A stretch of DNA of 8,738 nt from CAZTZL01 sp964537715 (GCA_964537715.1 CAZIAH010000142.1:1-8738), one strand, 5' to 3'. Shown: positions 1-6,176, counted from the stretch's first letter. Notes: a model not told the origin generated them from the letters alone. Translations and numbers: made by a program.

Positions 1-423
1 AATGGGAACCGGCCGCCATCCAAGCACCTGGCCGCCCTCTTGAACAACAATTTTTTCAAAAACGGATCGGCATCGTTTGGCGAGCAGCTCGTCCGCCGGC
101 AGAAAAACCATACCGACGCCGTAATCACCTGAAACCGGTAGCTTGAAATCACGACACGCCCGTCTGAAAAACGTATCCGGAACCTGAAGTAAAAGACCGG
201 CGCCATCACCGGTGGATTTGTCTCCCCCAACTGCACCGCGGTGTTCCAGATTGATTAAAACCTGAATGCCATTCTCAATGATGGTATGACCCGGTTCACC
301 ACCAATCCGGACTACGAAACCGATACCGCAGCTATCATGTTCAAAAGCAGGATCATAGAGACCCTGCTTTTGAATAATTCCAGCCGTATTTCGTACAAGA
401 AACTGTTTTTGATTTTCATTCAT
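1..423 (-). CDS. gltB: Glutamate synthase large subunit, N-terminal part (partial)
   Basis: This is the first 141 codons of the large subunit of glutamate synthase (GOGAT), which transfers the amide nitrogen of glutamine to 2-oxoglutarate; the rest lies beyond the left edge. The visible part is the class II glutamine amidotransferase (glutaminase) domain. Residues 28-36 read EHDSCGIGF. Cys32 is the expected N-terminal nucleophile after removal of a propeptide of about 31 residues. EHRG (60-63) and TGDGAG (71-76) are the usual substrate-binding motifs, followed by LLLQVPDTFFR and YGVGMVFLP as in GltB proteins. The ATG (421-423) shares its A with the last base of the glnA TGA, giving TGATG. I see no clear Shine-Dalgarno sequence in front, so translation is probably coupled to glnA. 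Only the 5' end is visible, so the FMN and Fe-S regions cannot be checked. Family identity is very sure. Confidence 0.95.
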   Translation of the reverse strand, partial: MNENQKQFLVRNTAGIIQKQGLYDPAFEHDSCGIGFVVRIGGEPGHTIIENGIQVLINLEHRGAVGGDKSTGDGAGLLLQVPDTFFRRACRDFKLPVSGDYGVGMVFLPADELLAKRCRSVFEKIVVQEGGQVLGWRPVPI

Positions 424-1835
424 CAACTGTCATAATACAAATGGAATTCATGTGGATGTGGCCGCAGTGCCATTTCATCCAGCTCGTTTTCACGCTTCCA
501 CTTGATCCACGTTTCGATAACATCTTCGGTAAAAACATCACCAGCCAGCAGGAATTTGTGATCTTTTTCGAGTGCATCGACTGCCTCGGCCAGCGAACCG
601 GGAGTTTTCGGATATTTTGCCAGTTCTTTCGGCGTCATCTCATAGATATCACGATCCAGCGGCTTACCCGGATCGATTTTGTTTACAACCCCGTCGATGG
701 CAGCCATCAACATTGCGGTCCATGCCAGATAACCGTTGGCTGTCGGATCGGGACAGCGAAACTCCAGCCGTTTTGTCTTCGGACTCGGCGAGTACATTGG
801 TATTCGTATTCCGGCAGAGCGGTTTCGAGCGCTCATCACCAGATTCACCGGTGCTTCAAAACCGGGAACCAACCGCCGATAGGAGTTTGTCGTGGGCGCG
901 GCAAATGCCAAAATCGCTGCTGCATGCTTCAGCATACCGCCGCATGCATACAATCCGATATCGCTCAATCCTGCATATCCCTTGCCTGCAAATAGCGGCT
1001 TGCCGCCTTTCCACAGGGAGAAATGCGTATGCATTCCGCTTCCGTTGTCCTGAAATACCGGCTTTGGCATAAATGTGACTGTCTTGCCGTTTCTTTTGGC
1101 AACGTTTTTAATAATGTACTTATACCACATAAATTGATCGGCCATTGTGACCAGATCCTGGAACTTCATATCGATCTCTGCCTGTCCCGCTGTGGCGACC
1201 TCGTGATGATGCGCTTCTACGATAACCCCGACTTTCCTCATCTCAAGCACCATTTCGGTACGCAGATCATGAAAGGTATCGGTCGGGCTTACCGGGAAGT
1301 AACCGCCCTTGAAGCTTGGTTTATAACCCAGGTTCGGCTCTTCAAATCTCCCTGTATTCCACGAGCCCTCGACAGAATCGATCATATACATTCCCGTATG
1401 CTGATTCTGCTCATAGCGGACCTCGTCAAAAATGAAGAATTCCGGTTCCGGTCCGACATAGCAGGTATCCGCAATTCCGGTTTTCTTAAGATACTCCGCA
1501 CCTTTCTTGGTAATATAACGCGGATCCCGTGTATAAAACTCCTTGGACAAGGGATCAACAATATCAGCGATTACACTGACAACCGGTTCCTTGAAGAAAG
1601 GATCCAGCACTGCCGTACCTGCTTCAGGAACTGCAAGCATATCAGACATATGAATCCCCTGCCACCCCCGAATCGAAGAACCGTCAAATCCGACGCCATC
1701 TACAAATGTAGATTCGTCCCATGTCTCAATGGGAAACGTACAATGCTGCCACGTGCCAAGCAGATCCACAAATTTAAGATCGACCAATTTTGCACTGTTT
1801 TTTTGAGCAAATTCAAAAAATTGTTTTGGTGTCAT
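423..1835 (-). CDS. glnA: Type I glutamine synthetase
   Basis: This is a cytoplasmic dodecameric glutamine synthetase (ATP + glutamate + NH3 to glutamine) of 470 residues, almost exactly the length of the E. coli enzyme. Visible active-site elements are FDGSS (50-54), the metal-ligand motif GPEPEFFIFD (128-137), HHHEVATAGQAE with Glu212 and Glu220, NGSGMH with His269, the glutamate flap PGFEAP with Glu327, RNRSAGIR (337-344) and RLEFR (356-360). Tyr398 in DIYEM matches the adenylylation tyrosine (Tyr397) of the GSI-beta group, so control by GlnE-type adenylylation is possible but not shown here. The start is supported by GAGGAG at 1845-1850, 9 nt before the ATG. The stop overlaps the gltB start by one base. 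tRNA-Asn lies 76 bp upstream on the same strand. No frameshift or missing catalytic residue was seen. Confidence 0.98.
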   Translation of the reverse strand: MTPKQFFEFAQKNSAKLVDLKFVDLLGTWQHCTFPIETWDESTFVDGVGFDGSSIRGWQGIHMSDMLAVPEAGTAVLDPFFKEPVVSVIADIVDPLSKEFYTRDPRYITKKGAEYLKKTGIADTCYVGPEPEFFIFDEVRYEQNQHTGMYMIDSVEGSWNTGRFEEPNLGYKPSFKGGYFPVSPTDTFHDLRTEMVLEMRKVGVIVEAHHHEVATAGQAEIDMKFQDLVTMADQFMWYKYIIKNVAKRNGKTVTFMPKPVFQDNGSGMHTHFSLWKGGKPLFAGKGYAGLSDIGLYACGGMLKHAAAILAFAAPTTNSYRRLVPGFEAPVNLVMSARNRSAGIRIPMYSPSPKTKRLEFRCPDPTANGYLAWTAMLMAAIDGVVNKIDPGKPLDRDIYEMTPKELAKYPKTPGSLAEAVDALEKDHKFLLAGDVFTEDVIETWIKWKRENELDEMALRPHPHEFHLYYDS

Positions 1836-1844
1836 ACTGGTTTT

Positions 1845-1850
1845 CTCCTC
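1845..1850 (-). promoter_or_regulatory. Ribosome binding site of glnA
   Basis: The minus strand reads GAGGAG followed by AAAACCAGT and the ATG of glnA, a strong Shine-Dalgarno match with a 9-nt spacer. It fixes the glnA start. The 76-bp leader between tRNA-Asn and glnA is AT-rich, and I could not assign a promoter in it. Confidence 0.8.
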
Positions 1851-1911
1851 ATTTAATCGTTCATCCTTTTGGTTTGAATTGTTTGTATTTTATGTTAAAT
1901 TAAAGGGAAAG

Positions 1912-1984
1912 CTGGGGCGGAAGGACTCGAACCTTCAATATCCTGGTTAACAGCCAGGCGCATTGCCAATTATGCTACACCCCA
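1912..1984 (-). tRNA. tRNA-Asn (anticodon GTT)
   Basis: The minus strand folds into a complete 73-nt cloverleaf. The acceptor stem is TGGGGTG paired with CGCCCCA (U1-A72 and one G-U pair), with discriminator G73. It has T8 A9, a 4-bp D stem GCAT/ATGC with loop AATTGGCA, and an anticodon stem CCTGG/CCAGG with loop CTGTTAA. The anticodon GTT falls at 1949-1951. The variable loop is 5 nt, and the T arm is GAAGG-TTCGAGT-CCTTC. U1-A72 with G73 is normal for bacterial tRNA-Asn. The 3' CCA is not encoded, so it must be added by a nucleotidyltransferase. It lies just upstream of glnA in the same direction, with no obvious terminator between them. Confidence 0.95.
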
Positions 1985-2142
1985 ACAATTCGATCTCATA
2001 ACGCAACAGTCATACCAAAGTAAGAGGGATAAACGATTGTGTAGACAATAATATTTACTAAGACTATAATAATATTAGAGAAAGAACTTGTTCAACTATT
2101 TATATTATATTGTTTTATTTCTAAATTTTGTGAAAACAATAT

Positions 2143-2182
2143 ACAATATTGTGTTTTAATTTTATCATTACGACAATATTGT
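2143..2182. promoter_or_regulatory. Paired ACAATATTGT palindromes, distal pair
   Basis: Two exact copies of the self-complementary decamer ACAATATTGT lie at 2143-2152 and 2173-2182, 30 bp apart start to start (about three helical turns). An extra left half (ACAATAT, 2136-2142) touches the first copy. The second copy overlaps an inverted repeat CATTAC (2166-2171)/GTAATG (2181-2186). They look like binding sites for a dimeric regulator. Which regulator, and which flanking gene it controls, is unknown. Confidence 0.45.
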
Positions 2183-2370
2183 AATGAAAGTTTTTTCACT
2201 TATTCTATGGATACATTAACAGCTACAATTCAACATCATTCCCATGTTATCTCGATAGATACAAAAAACCATATGCGATTTGGGATGAACAAGATAAATA
2301 TATTTTTCAAAAAAATCAATACCTTTTATATATTTTATTAACTGATTAAAATAAAAATAAAAAGTAAATC

Positions 2371-2410
2371 ACAATATTGTACTATTTTAATTCAATAAAC
2401 ACAATAATGT
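2371..2410. promoter_or_regulatory. Paired ACAATATTGT palindromes, proximal pair
   Basis: A third exact ACAATATTGT lies at 2371-2380, and a one-mismatch copy (ACAATAATGT) at 2401-2410, again 30 bp apart. The pair ends 54 bp before the oxidoreductase start codon and just before a possible -35 element, a normal operator position. The same 30-bp spacing as in the distal pair argues for a real array. The regulator is unidentified. Confidence 0.45.
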
Positions 2411-2417
2411 GAGGTCT

Positions 2418-2445
2418 TTGTCTCTATATTTAACTTTATTAATAA
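2418..2445 (+). promoter_or_regulatory. Possible promoter of the oxidoreductase gene
   Basis: TTGTCT (2418-2423) and TAATAA (2440-2445) with a 16-bp spacer resemble sigma-70-type -35 and -10 elements; TAAAAT at 2443-2448 is an alternative -10. In such AT-rich DNA this match is weak evidence, and promoters in the FCB group can differ from this consensus. The implied untranslated leader would be short. Confidence 0.2.
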
Positions 2446-2464
2446 AATAATTTGAAAGTGGTCG

Positions 2465-3499
2465 ATGATGAAAAAGAAAATTGGTGTCATCGGTGCCGGC
2501 ATGATCGGGGATGTGCACATCGAAAATATTTTAAAAGACGGCCGCGGTGAAGTGGGTTGGATCGCCACGCGGACCGAAAAAACACTCAAAGAAAAATTGA
2601 AAAAACATCACATTCAAAAAGGAACAACAGATTATCAGGAGATATTGAAAGATGCATCTGTCGAAGCTGTGGTTATTGCCTCGCCCCCGTTTACGCATCT
2701 TAAGATGGTAAAAGACGCTCTGAAATCGGGGAAACACATCCTGCTTGAAAAACCCATGGTGGCCAACCGAAGGGATTTGGAAGCGCTGATCAAAATAGTG
2801 GAATCCCATCCTGATCTGCTTGCTCTGGAGTGCTCGTGCCGTCATGCGCGTCTGCAGCCAAAATTCAATTTCATCAAATCGATCATCGACAAAGGAAAAA
2901 TCGGAGAGGTGTATCACATCCATCACAACCATCTGATGCGTTCCACCTTTATTGAGTATAATCCCCGCGGAAGCTGGGCCATGCTCAGCGAAAAGGGAGG
3001 CGGTGGTCCGTTCATCGACTGGGGCGTGTATGACCTTTCTTTTCATCTGGGCATCTTAAACGATCGGCCGGAAATCAGGATGGTTCAATCATTTACCAAA
3101 AACGGCCTCAAAGTATTTCGGGACCCGACTGTGGTATCCGATATCGAAGAACACGGCGCAGCATATATGACATTTTCGGAAGGACTGACTTATTATTACG
3201 AAAGGGGAAGCGGAGTCCATTTTGAAGAGGACAACGAAACGCGCATATTTGGAACAAAAGGAGCATTGCGATTTGCTTTCTGTTCCTGGGATTCTCCGGA
3301 AGTGGATTATTATTATGTTGATGATAAAAACCGGGAAAAACACGATGTACTTCATGTGGATATGACTCAGCACAGCGACGATAATTTCGAACTGACCCGC
3401 CACTTTCTGGACTGCCTCATCGAAAATAAAAAGCCACGAATGACCGTACAGCTCGCGGCAAAACATCTGGACATTTTGTTTCGGATTTTGAATAAGTAG
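2465..3499 (+). CDS. Gfo/Idh/MocA family NAD(P)-dependent oxidoreductase
   Basis: This 344-residue soluble protein belongs to the Gfo/Idh/MocA family, whose members oxidise or reduce sugars, inositols and related polyols with NAD(P)H. The N-terminal Rossmann fold shows GVIGAGMIG (7-15), then IASPPFTH (71-78) and the catalytic LLEKPM with Lys96 (93-98). The C-terminal alpha/beta domain carries GGGGPFIDWGVYD (178-190). Asp185 is retained. The residue that is His in inositol dehydrogenases is Tyr189 here, as in glucose-fructose oxidoreductase-type members. The substrate cannot be read from the sequence. Two adjacent ATG codons (2465 and 2468) are possible starts, and only a weak GAAAGTGG precedes them. 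The gene stands alone on the plus strand, downstream of the palindrome array and convergent with the next gene. A role on sugars released by the neighbouring hydrolases is an inference from proximity only. Confidence 0.9.
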   Translation: MMKKKIGVIGAGMIGDVHIENILKDGRGEVGWIATRTEKTLKEKLKKHHIQKGTTDYQEILKDASVEAVVIASPPFTHLKMVKDALKSGKHILLEKPMVANRRDLEALIKIVESHPDLLALECSCRHARLQPKFNFIKSIIDKGKIGEVYHIHHNHLMRSTFIEYNPRGSWAMLSEKGGGGPFIDWGVYDLSFHLGILNDRPEIRMVQSFTKNGLKVFRDPTVVSDIEEHGAAYMTFSEGLTYYYERGSGVHFEEDNETRIFGTKGALRFAFCSWDSPEVDYYYVDDKNREKHDVLHVDMTQHSDDNFELTRHFLDCLIENKKPRMTVQLAAKHLDILFRILNK

Positions 3500-3502
3500 C
3501 GG

Positions 3503-4453
3503 CTATTTTCGAAGGATCGAATCCATCGCCTCCTTCAAAAAGGAAATGCCATTGTCCGGAGGATCTTTCAGGATAAACAGATATTTCCCGGATGGAACTA
3601 CGATTGTCTCGGTTAGATAGGAACTCATTGCGCGAAACGCGTGCTCCCCCATTTCCGGAATGCGTTCAATCCTTCCCGCTTCTTTGAAATGATCCGCTAA
3701 TTTTTCTCCCTGTTGAACCGCTTCCGGCTGAGATTTGGTATCTGCAACCATAAGAATCCAGGTCTCTTCTCTGTTTCGATACTGGGCAGAAAAAATCGGG
3801 GAAAGAAATGAATATCCGAGAGGCGTCTGAAAAAGATACTGTTCCGATCTGGCGATGCGGTTTGTATCGGGAAATCTGGAAAACAGTTTTGGCAAACTTT
3901 TTCCGGCTCCTATTTTTTCGGAAATTTTTCGAGCGACTTTTTTAAGCAGCGGCAGTGTGGAATCCGATTCACTGAAAGCCATCAGTTTCACGTAATACCG
4001 GCCCTGAAAAAAGTTCAGGCCCATTTCATCACCGTAGCCCTCCGCTCCTACATCTATAAAGGAATACTCCAGGGACCGTTCCGAGGCATACATACCGAAT
4101 GCGAAAAGCGGGTCGCTCATATCGTAAACATCGACGGTCACTTCCGCATCTTTAATAACATAGTCTTGATGAATCAGTGCGGTAAAATGATATGCATGAA
4201 AAGATTCAGCAGCGCCATCAATGTATTCCCAAAGATTCCTGCCGTAAAACACACTTTCGTCGGCTGGGTTGCCACCCATTTCTGTTATTACGGAAAGTAA
4301 TCCTTTCAATCGACTCTGAACATCCAGAGGAATATCACCCTTTTCAGCATCGGCCATTCTGCCTGGATACTCACCCATTTCCTGAGCAAGAACGACTCCT
4401 ATCGCCATCCATGTGATCAAAAGAACATACAATCTCCATTTCTTTACTATCAT
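3503..4453 (-). CDS. Exported DUF6599-like protein of unknown function
   Basis: This 316-residue protein starts MIVKKWRL followed by a hydrophobic segment to about residue 22 and a plausible signal peptidase I site after VVLAQ, so it is probably exported. The mature part has LWEYIDGAAE (74-83), VYDMSDPLFAFGMYASER (109-126) and GRYYVKLMAF (151-160). These features match my memory of the uncharacterised DUF6599 family, whose members carry LWEYINGAAE-like and YDM-SP-NAFG-like motifs. No catalytic site is recognisable, and I know of no assigned function. I chose the start at 4453 because GGGGAG lies 5 nt upstream; an ATG 24 bp further out (4477) has no ribosome binding site and would spoil the signal peptide. 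It follows the GH5 gene on the same strand with a 63-nt gap and no visible terminator, so the two are probably cotranscribed. Confidence 0.75.
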   Translation of the reverse strand: MIVKKWRLYVLLITWMAIGVVLAQEMGEYPGRMADAEKGDIPLDVQSRLKGLLSVITEMGGNPADESVFYGRNLWEYIDGAAESFHAYHFTALIHQDYVIKDAEVTVDVYDMSDPLFAFGMYASERSLEYSFIDVGAEGYGDEMGLNFFQGRYYVKLMAFSESDSTLPLLKKVARKISEKIGAGKSLPKLFSRFPDTNRIARSEQYLFQTPLGYSFLSPIFSAQYRNREETWILMVADTKSQPEAVQQGEKLADHFKEAGRIERIPEMGEHAFRAMSSYLTETIVVPSGKYLFILKDPPDNGISFLKEAMDSILRK

Positions 4454-4458
4454 CGCTT

Positions 4459-4464
4459 CTCCCC
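4459..4464 (-). promoter_or_regulatory. Ribosome binding site deciding the DUF6599-like start
   Basis: The minus strand reads GGGGAG, then AAGCG, then ATG (4453). This supports the internal start rather than the ATG at 4477, and places the signal peptide at the very N-terminus. Confidence 0.65.
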
Positions 4465-4516
4465 ATGATTCACACATTTTTGATTACATCCCCGTCCAGT
4501 CAAATTTCTCCATCTA

Positions 4517-5854
4517 CTATTTGACCAAAATCATTTTTTGAAATCGATAAGCGGAATGACTATCATTCATAACTTCTATCCGGCAAATATACACACCGCT
4601 GGGAACCTGTTTTCCATACTCGTCCTTCCCTTCCCAGTGTATCGAATGAGACCCTGGAGTCTGCTTTTCATCGACCAGAGTTACCACATAACGACCCATC
4701 TCATTAAAAATATCGAACCGGACATTGACCGTATCCGATAAATGATAGTCTATTTGCGTTCGGGGATTGAACGGATTTGGAAAATTATGGGTAAATGTGA
4801 ACAGTTCTGGAATCCCCTTTCCGCGGGAAGTATGAATCCCGGTCGAGTTGCACCTGCCATGATCGATATAGTAGGGCCGCACAGAGGTATTCTGAATACT
4901 GTACTCGCTCGTCACAGCCACTTCCAAGCCCCAGTCGTGTAGTGTTGCATAAGTCCCATCAGTGGTCATATCCAGAATGGGAGTATTGTTTCCAAACCAG
5001 GACCAGGCAATATACCCGATCTCATTGAGATGACACTGCTCGATAATCGTCTGATAGGGAACCGTTGTTTCCGGCGTCACCTCAGTGCCATCCCAGTCAA
5101 ACCAGCATCCAAACTCGCCCACAATGAGCGGAAGGTTCATATTGACCGACTGTTCGATCTCCTGACTGATCAGCGATTCCGGATATCCGGTTCTTTGATT
5201 CCACCACATGTGAACGGAAAAAATCAAATTACTGTCAGGATCAACGCCAATGAGATAAGGACCTTCCGACTGAAGGATGTCTATCTTCTTCCCACAATCC
5301 GGTCCGTCGATCACAAGCGGCACATGAATGTCCGCCTCTCTCAAGCGCAGAATGGCCGTTTCATAAGCATTCCGAAATGCGGTCGCAGTCGTGGCATAAT
5401 CGCCCGCTTCATTGGCGATATTGAGAAGCAGATATTCTTCATGATCGATAATCACATCGACAATTTCGGGACGGGTCCAGTAATCGACGACCTCATCTAC
5501 CAGACTCAAATCACAAGTGGCATCGTGGCATTCGATCATGGGGATCATTGTAAGATCGATGCAATTCCAGATAGCTGCGTCCAGGTCCTCGGCCGAACCC
5601 GTTGTGTTCCAGACGATCCGGATCACATTGGCTCCGGTCTTCTCGATCTCTTCGAACTGTGGCATGCCGTCTTTCTGAAACCAGATATTCGGATTGGCCA
5701 CACCACGAAGAATGACTTTTTCGCCGCACTTGTCGTAGAGATACCTGCCAATGACCTGGAATCCCGGATGGTTTCCGCTTTTCAAATCGGAAACCAGACT
5801 GAAAAACAGGAACAGACAGACCAAACAATGGCTCCTAAAAATTCGTATTTTCAT
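4517..5854 (-). CDS. Secreted GH5 glycoside hydrolase (beta-mannanase-like) with sorting tail
   Basis: This is a 445-residue secreted endo-acting glycoside hydrolase. The signal peptide is MKIRIFRSH followed by LVCLFLFFSLVS. The GH5 (beta/alpha)8 domain covers about residues 33-320. It contains RGVANPNIWF (50-59), GANVIRIVW with Arg79, ECHDAT with His110, LNIANE with the acid/base Glu149, FSVHMW with His215, IVGEFG with the nucleophile Glu247, and YIAWSWFGN with Trp286. The RG-N-H/N-W, HDAT, NIANE and AWSW-GN pattern resembles subfamily GH5_8 bacterial beta-mannanases more than GH5_2 cellulases, so mannan is the best substrate guess. Residues 350-445 (NFPNPFNP, DIFNEMGRYV, PSGVY, KMILVK) form a type IX secretion-type sorting domain, predicting export across the outer membrane. 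The start at 5854 is chosen because AGGAG lies 7 nt upstream; an upstream in-frame ATG at 5935 would add 27 residues before the signal peptide. Confidence 0.88.
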   Translation of the reverse strand: MKIRIFRSHCLVCLFLFFSLVSDLKSGNHPGFQVIGRYLYDKCGEKVILRGVANPNIWFQKDGMPQFEEIEKTGANVIRIVWNTTGSAEDLDAAIWNCIDLTMIPMIECHDATCDLSLVDEVVDYWTRPEIVDVIIDHEEYLLLNIANEAGDYATTATAFRNAYETAILRLREADIHVPLVIDGPDCGKKIDILQSEGPYLIGVDPDSNLIFSVHMWWNQRTGYPESLISQEIEQSVNMNLPLIVGEFGCWFDWDGTEVTPETTVPYQTIIEQCHLNEIGYIAWSWFGNNTPILDMTTDGTYATLHDWGLEVAVTSEYSIQNTSVRPYYIDHGRCNSTGIHTSRGKGIPELFTFTHNFPNPFNPRTQIDYHLSDTVNVRFDIFNEMGRYVVTLVDEKQTPGSHSIHWEGKDEYGKQVPSGVYICRIEVMNDSHSAYRFQKMILVK

Positions 5855-5861
5855 CAAAATT

Positions 5862-5866
5862 CTCCT
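5862..5866 (-). promoter_or_regulatory. Ribosome binding site deciding the GH5 start
   Basis: The minus strand reads AGAGGAGA with AGGAG at 5862-5866, then 7 nt to the ATG at 5854. This strong site, together with the signal peptide beginning at that Met, outweighs the longer frame starting at 5935. Confidence 0.75.
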
Positions 5867-5950
5867 CTTCAGATTTGTGGTCTTTTCTATTTGTTGGTTT
5901 TTTGATAAATTTTCATTTGTATGATAAAATATCAAATAACAAAATCTTTA

Positions 5951-6051
5951 TCCCGTTAGATACTAAGTTTGCGTCTTTTAATCTATACACCAAAACCATT
6001 TTTGATGCTGAAAAAGTTATTAGTCTAACCACATTTTTTTATCTAACGGGA
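5951..6051. repeat. 101-bp segment with perfect 12-bp terminal inverted repeats
   Basis: TCCCGTTAGATA at 5951-5962 is the exact reverse complement of TATCTAACGGGA at 6040-6051. The match resumes outside a short 2-versus-1-nt bulge: ATCTT (5944-5948) against AAGAT (6053-6057). The interior does not encode a protein, and apart from a short ACTAA/TTAGT pair it shows no symmetry. No target-site duplication is visible. It could be a MITE, a decayed insertion-sequence remnant, a dispersed intergenic repeat, or a large imperfect RNA stem. Confidence 0.5.
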
Positions 6052-6113
6052 CAAGATGCCAAATCACAAAACTCAAATGAATATTTTTGATATTTGGTAT
6101 TTGTACTTTATTT

Positions 6114-6176
6114 TCCGCCAAAGGTGGATCCCTGCCCGACATATGGCAGGCGGGCGCCTATAGCGGAGGACTTTGG
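6114..6176. repeat. GC-rich REP-like palindromic block
   Basis: Several nested inverted repeats lie in a GC-rich island within AT-rich DNA: TCCGCC/GGTGGA around AAA (6114-6128, one G-T pair), CCTGCC/GGCAGG around 8 nt (6131-6150), the alternative GCCCG (6134-6138)/CGGGC (6151-6155), TCCGC (6114-6118)/GCGGA (6163-6167), and CCAAAG (6118-6123)/CTTTGG (6171-6176). This is the style of dispersed repetitive extragenic palindromes. Neither side has the T-run needed for an intrinsic terminator. Confidence 0.5.

Larger units (their letters stand above)
1985..2464. other. AT-rich intergenic region with a palindrome array
   Basis: This 480-bp divergent spacer separates tRNA-Asn/glnA (minus) from the oxidoreductase (plus). 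A+T is 79% over 2101-2460 by direct count. It holds the ACAATATTGT sites listed separately, an ATTGT-4-ACAAT inverted repeat at 2036-2049, and a half site TATTGT at 2108-2113. It should contain the promoters of both flanking units. A slightly less AT-rich stretch at about 2205-2290 contains a 44-codon open frame (2207-2341, plus) with no ribosome binding site and no recognisable protein character, so I do not call it a gene. I see no RNA gene other than the adjacent tRNA. Confidence 0.7.

Noticed and set aside
441..1856. Long open frames opposite glnA on the plus strand
   Set aside because: They are antisense shadows of a highly conserved gene, with no ribosome binding sites and unnatural Cys/Arg/His-rich translations.
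1851..1911. A glnA promoter between tRNA-Asn and glnA
   Set aside because: TAAAAT and TAACAT match -10 elements, but no -35 lies at a fitting distance, so I did not call one.
2143..2182. NrdR boxes
   Set aside because: The motif lacks the longer 16-bp NrdR consensus, and no ribonucleotide reductase gene is adjacent. Only the three-turn spacing is similar.
2207..2341. 44-codon open frame on the plus strand in the AT-rich spacer
   Set aside because: It has no ribosome binding site, its low-complexity tail is rich in Ile, Phe and Lys, and it has no recognisable motif. AT-rich DNA readily gives such short frames with ATG starts.
3515..3535. GAAGGA/TCCTTC inverted repeat near the convergent stops as a terminator
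   Set aside because: The stem is only 6 bp with a 9-nt or longer loop, it lies within the coding end of the minus-strand gene, and it has no T-run.
5875..6090. 71-codon open frame on the plus strand spanning the inverted repeats
   Set aside because: It has no ribosome binding site, overlaps the GH5 leader on the opposite strand, and runs through both repeat arms. It is better explained as chance within a repeat.
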